This document shows positions 16,420 to 17,714 of a DNA stretch of 17,714 nucleotides, in pieces. Each line of letters opens with the position of its first letter. The first letter of the stretch is position 1. The stretch is taken from positions 1-17,714 of the forward strand of contig JACPZN010000280.1 of NCBI GenBank assembly GCA_016195505.1, in the 5' to 3' direction. This stretch comes from Nitrospirota bacterium (GTDB lineage: Bacteria; Nitrospirota; Nitrospiria; Nitrospirales; Nitrospiraceae). Under the pieces are notes generated by a model. It was not told the origin of the DNA, did not search any database, and worked only from the letters and a program-made list of their open reading frames with translations. Made by a program: the position numbers and the translations under genes.

Positions 16420-16483
16420 AAGTAATAAGTGAAGATTCTCCCGGGCCCACTTTTGCCTTTTTACTCTTAACTTTTGACTTCGC
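16408..16483. repeat. Heptamer-phased inverted repeat between the GNAT and VOC genes
   Basis: Left units of seven bases begin at 16408, 16415, 16422 and 16429 (GTCCAAA, GGTAAAA and variants). Right units begin at 16449, 16456, 16463, 16470 and 16477 (ACTTTTG, ACTCTTA and variants). The reverse complement of the left side matches the right side in register over four units, about 21 of 28 bases by my count. The right side ends eight bases before the VOC ATG at 16492. The left arm includes the end of the GNAT reading frame. Confidence 0.8.
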
Positions 16484-16491
16484 GAAAACCA

Positions 16492-16890
16492 ATGCAGGTC
16501 AAAAAGCTCCTCCATACCCGCATGCGCGTCAGCGATCTGGATCAGACAATCCAGTTCTACACCACTGTGCTGGGTCTTGAAGTCATCGAGCGCAAGACGT
16601 CGCCGCGTGGATCGCAGCTGGCCTTCTTGAAAGTGCCCAACAGCGACGAGCTGATTGAGCTGACCAGTTTCCCACCGAGCGGCCCGGTGAGGGTCCAGGA
16701 AGATCTCGTCCATCTCGCCTTTCAGGTGGAGAGCCTCGACGACACCATCGCCTCGCTCGTTGCGAAAGGGATCAAGGTCACAGATGGCCCCACGCAAACC
16801 TCCTCCGGCAGCCGATTCATCTTCATCGACGCCCCCGACGGCTACGAAGTGGAACTCATCGAACGGCCGCCGGACGTGAAGATCGTCTAG
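16492..16890 (+). CDS. VOC family protein, glyoxalase I (GloA)-like
   Basis: A 132-residue protein of the vicinal-oxygen-chelate superfamily with two beta-alpha-beta-beta-beta modules. The ligand set of bacterial lactoylglutathione lyase is present: H8 in LLHTRMRVSDLD, E56 in ELIELTSF, H74 in LVHLAFQVE and E121 in GYEVELIER. These fall at nearly the same positions as H5, E56, H74 and E122 of E. coli GloA. A glyoxalase I role, converting the methylglyoxal-thiol hemithioacetal, is therefore likely. Other VOC lyases or epimerases remain possible, and the thiol cofactor is unknown. I start it at the ATG on 16492; an upstream in-frame TTG at 16474 lies within the repeat and is rejected. There is no clear Shine-Dalgarno. 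A hairpin terminator candidate follows at 16923. Confidence 0.88.
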   Translation: MQVKKLLHTRMRVSDLDQTIQFYTTVLGLEVIERKTSPRGSQLAFLKVPNSDELIELTSFPPSGPVRVQEDLVHLAFQVESLDDTIASLVAKGIKVTDGPTQTSSGSRFIFIDAPDGYEVELIERPPDVKIV

Positions 16891-16893
16891 CCT

Positions 16894-16992
16894 AAAATCA
16901 TCGATCAATAATCATTCGTCAAGGGTGAGCTAGTAATAGCTCCCGGCGTTTTCCTTTATTCGAATCACTATTGACCAGTGACCACTGACCAA
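16894..16992. repeat. Heptamer-phased inverted repeat between the VOC gene and dapF-like gene
   Basis: Left units of seven bases start at 16894, 16901, 16908, 16915 and 16922, each ending in TCA or TGA (for example AAAATCA, TCGATCA). Right units start at 16965, 16972, 16979 and 16986 (TGACCAG, TGACCAC and variants). GATCAATAATCATTCG at 16903-16918 matches the reverse complement of 16961-16976 at 13 of 16 bases. A separate perfect hairpin sits in the loop. The TGACCAR units are the same words as in the nuoK-nuoL spacer. Confidence 0.82.
16923..16958 (+). terminator. Candidate Rho-independent terminator after the VOC gene
   Basis: GAGCTA at 16927-16932 pairs perfectly with TAGCTC at 16937-16942 around a GTAA (GNRA-type) loop, and GG/CC pairs can extend it past a bulged T. 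A broken T-rich run (GTTTTCCTTT) follows from 16948. The stem is short and the T-run is interrupted and a few bases away, so efficiency is doubtful. Confidence 0.45.
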
Positions 16993-17000
16993 GTAATGTT

Positions 17001-17042
17001 TCCCGCGTTTCACGCTTCACGAACGACGAGAGACGGGAGGAA
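17001..17042. repeat. Second heptamer-phased tract before the dapF-like gene
   Basis: Units of exactly seven bases start at 17001, 17008, 17015, 17022 and 17029 (TTTCACG, CTTCACG and variants, most ending in ACG). The next unit at 17036 contains the Shine-Dalgarno GGAGG. It is a tandem tract without an obvious inverted partner and ends eight bases before the ATG at 17050. Confidence 0.65.
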
Positions 17043-17049
17043 TCGGGGA

Positions 17050-17616
17050 ATGAAGAACTGGTTTTTTCGAGGGCATGGCCTCGGCAACGACTACATTGTG
17101 GTGGATCCCAAGAAGCTAACGTTCAAGCTGACGCCTTCCAACATCAAGTCTGTCTGTGACCGAAACTGGGGGCTAGGCAGCGACGGCATTCTGGCGCTTG
17201 TCCCGTCGAAGAAAACCGATTTTGGCCTGCGCATTTTTAATCCGGACGGCAGCGAAGCGGAAAAATCTGGGAACGGCCTCCGGATCTTTGCGCGCTATCT
17301 CCACGCTACCGGCAAGACCAAGAAGAAGCATTTCACGGTGGAGACCAAAGGCGGGCTGGTCGCCATCGAGTTACATGTCGATCGCCACGGAGATGCCAGC
17401 GCGGTGACCGTCGAAATGGGCCACGCCACGTTCAAGCCCGCCGCACTCCCCTGCCTGCTCGACGTCCCGGAGTTGATTCAGCAACCCATCGAAGCTGCGG
17501 GACGCTCTCTGGCCTTTACAGGTGTCAGTGTCGGCAATCCGCACTGTGTGGTGTTCAAGCCTGCCGGAGAATCCTGGTCTCGGGAAGACTTGCTGACGCT
17601 TGGCCCCGCGCTCGAG
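17050..17616 (+). CDS. dapF: Diaminopimelate epimerase-like protein, truncated at a chimeric junction
   Basis: DapF interconverts LL- and meso-diaminopimelate for lysine and peptidoglycan synthesis. The 189 genuine residues match the family: FFRGHGLGNDYIVVD at the N-terminus, the active-site loop FNPDGSEAEKSGNGLRIFARYL, and GVSVGNPHCVVF followed by LLTLGPALE. The residue aligned with catalytic C73 of the H. influenzae enzyme is S73 here (codon at 17266), so it is not a standard two-cysteine epimerase. After GPALE the expected sequence is lost. The frame stays open to the window end, but those 98 bases encode a FabF piece on the opposite strand. GGAGG at 17036-17040 supports the ATG at 17050. 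The family call is firm; the enzymatic assignment is less so. Confidence 0.85.
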
Positions 17617-17712
17617 GGCGATCAGGCGGAAACCCTCGCCGACGGCTTGCGTGCCGGCGGCGCAGGCGGTGACGATCGTGTTGTTCGGGCCCTGCGCGTT
17701 GAACGCCAGCGA
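17617..17712 (-). CDS. fabF: Fragment of beta-ketoacyl-ACP synthase II (FabF-like), probably foreign to this contig
   Basis: The minus strand reads without stops for 32 codons. It includes QGPNNTIVTACAAGTQAVGE followed by GFRLIA, the nucleophile region of FabF-type condensing enzymes, with the active-site cysteine in TACAAGT. The fragment has about 70% GC and nearly all third codon positions are G or C, clearly higher than the neighbouring dapF-like gene. It starts abruptly at a CTCGAG sequence (17611-17616) where dapF breaks off. A real inversion is possible, but a chimeric contig end from a GC-richer genome is more likely. Only a short piece is visible, so the exact condensing-enzyme subtype is not certain. 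Confidence 0.7.
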
Positions 17713-17714
17713 GA

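Noticed and set aside
16474..16491. TTG start for the VOC protein
   Set aside because: It lies in the repeat arm, and the ATG at 16492 aligns with the GloA N-terminus.
16965..17035. CRISPR array
   Set aside because: Units are 7 bases, directly adjacent and degenerate, with no unique spacers of CRISPR length and no cas genes nearby.
17617..17714. Continuation of the dapF-like reading frame to the window end
   Set aside because: Residues after GPALE do not match DapF, whereas the reverse strand gives an uninterrupted FabF active-site motif. A partial resemblance (AETLADG to GETLASG) is probably coincidental.

Overview
The window is a stretch of bacterial chromosome carrying nine consecutive genes of respiratory complex I, nuoF to nuoN, all on the + strand, followed by small envelope, housekeeping and detoxification genes. 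Gene order, moderate GC content and the general look of the proteins suggest a Nitrospira-like bacterium (phylum Nitrospirota). That assignment is an inference; no rRNA or other marker is present.

Layout. 1-1226: 3' part of nuoF (NADH/FMN subunit). 1314-3983: nuoG (Fe-S electron-wire subunit). 4027-6665: nuoH, nuoI, nuoJ, nuoK. 6763-10305: the antiporter-like subunits nuoL and nuoM. 10302-11650: nuoN, broken into two reading frames that overlap as ATGA, with roughly 40 residues missing by my recollection of the family. 11709-12569: a YihY/UPF0761 membrane protein. 12693-14051: an unrecognised polytopic membrane protein. On the minus strand, 14100-15149, an M50 (site-2-protease type) metalloprotease with a CBS domain; its second CBS domain is cut short. 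Divergent from it, 15221-16419, a secreted polysaccharide deacetylase overlaps a GNAT acetyltransferase gene. Then come a GloA-like VOC protein (16492-16890) and a diaminopimelate-epimerase-like gene (17050-17616). The last 98 bases do not continue that gene: read on the minus strand they encode a high-GC piece of a FabF-type ketoacyl synthase, so the contig end looks chimeric.

How the genes work together. NuoF oxidises NADH on FMN, NuoG and NuoI pass electrons along Fe-S clusters to the quinone site at NuoH, and NuoJ to NuoN form the proton-pumping membrane arm. The upstream subunits (A to E) would lie before the window.

The most unusual feature is in the spacers. Seven gene-to-gene spacers carry degenerate short repeats in strict 7-base register (8-base in one) on both arms of imperfect or perfect inverted repeats, usually ending within a few bases of the next start codon. 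The repeat word differs between spacers but the architecture is the same. Spacers without this structure, before nuoH, nuoJ and nuoN, have recognisable Shine-Dalgarno sequences, whereas most spacers with it do not. No spacer exceeds 300 bases. I found no tRNA, rRNA, transposase or CRISPR array.
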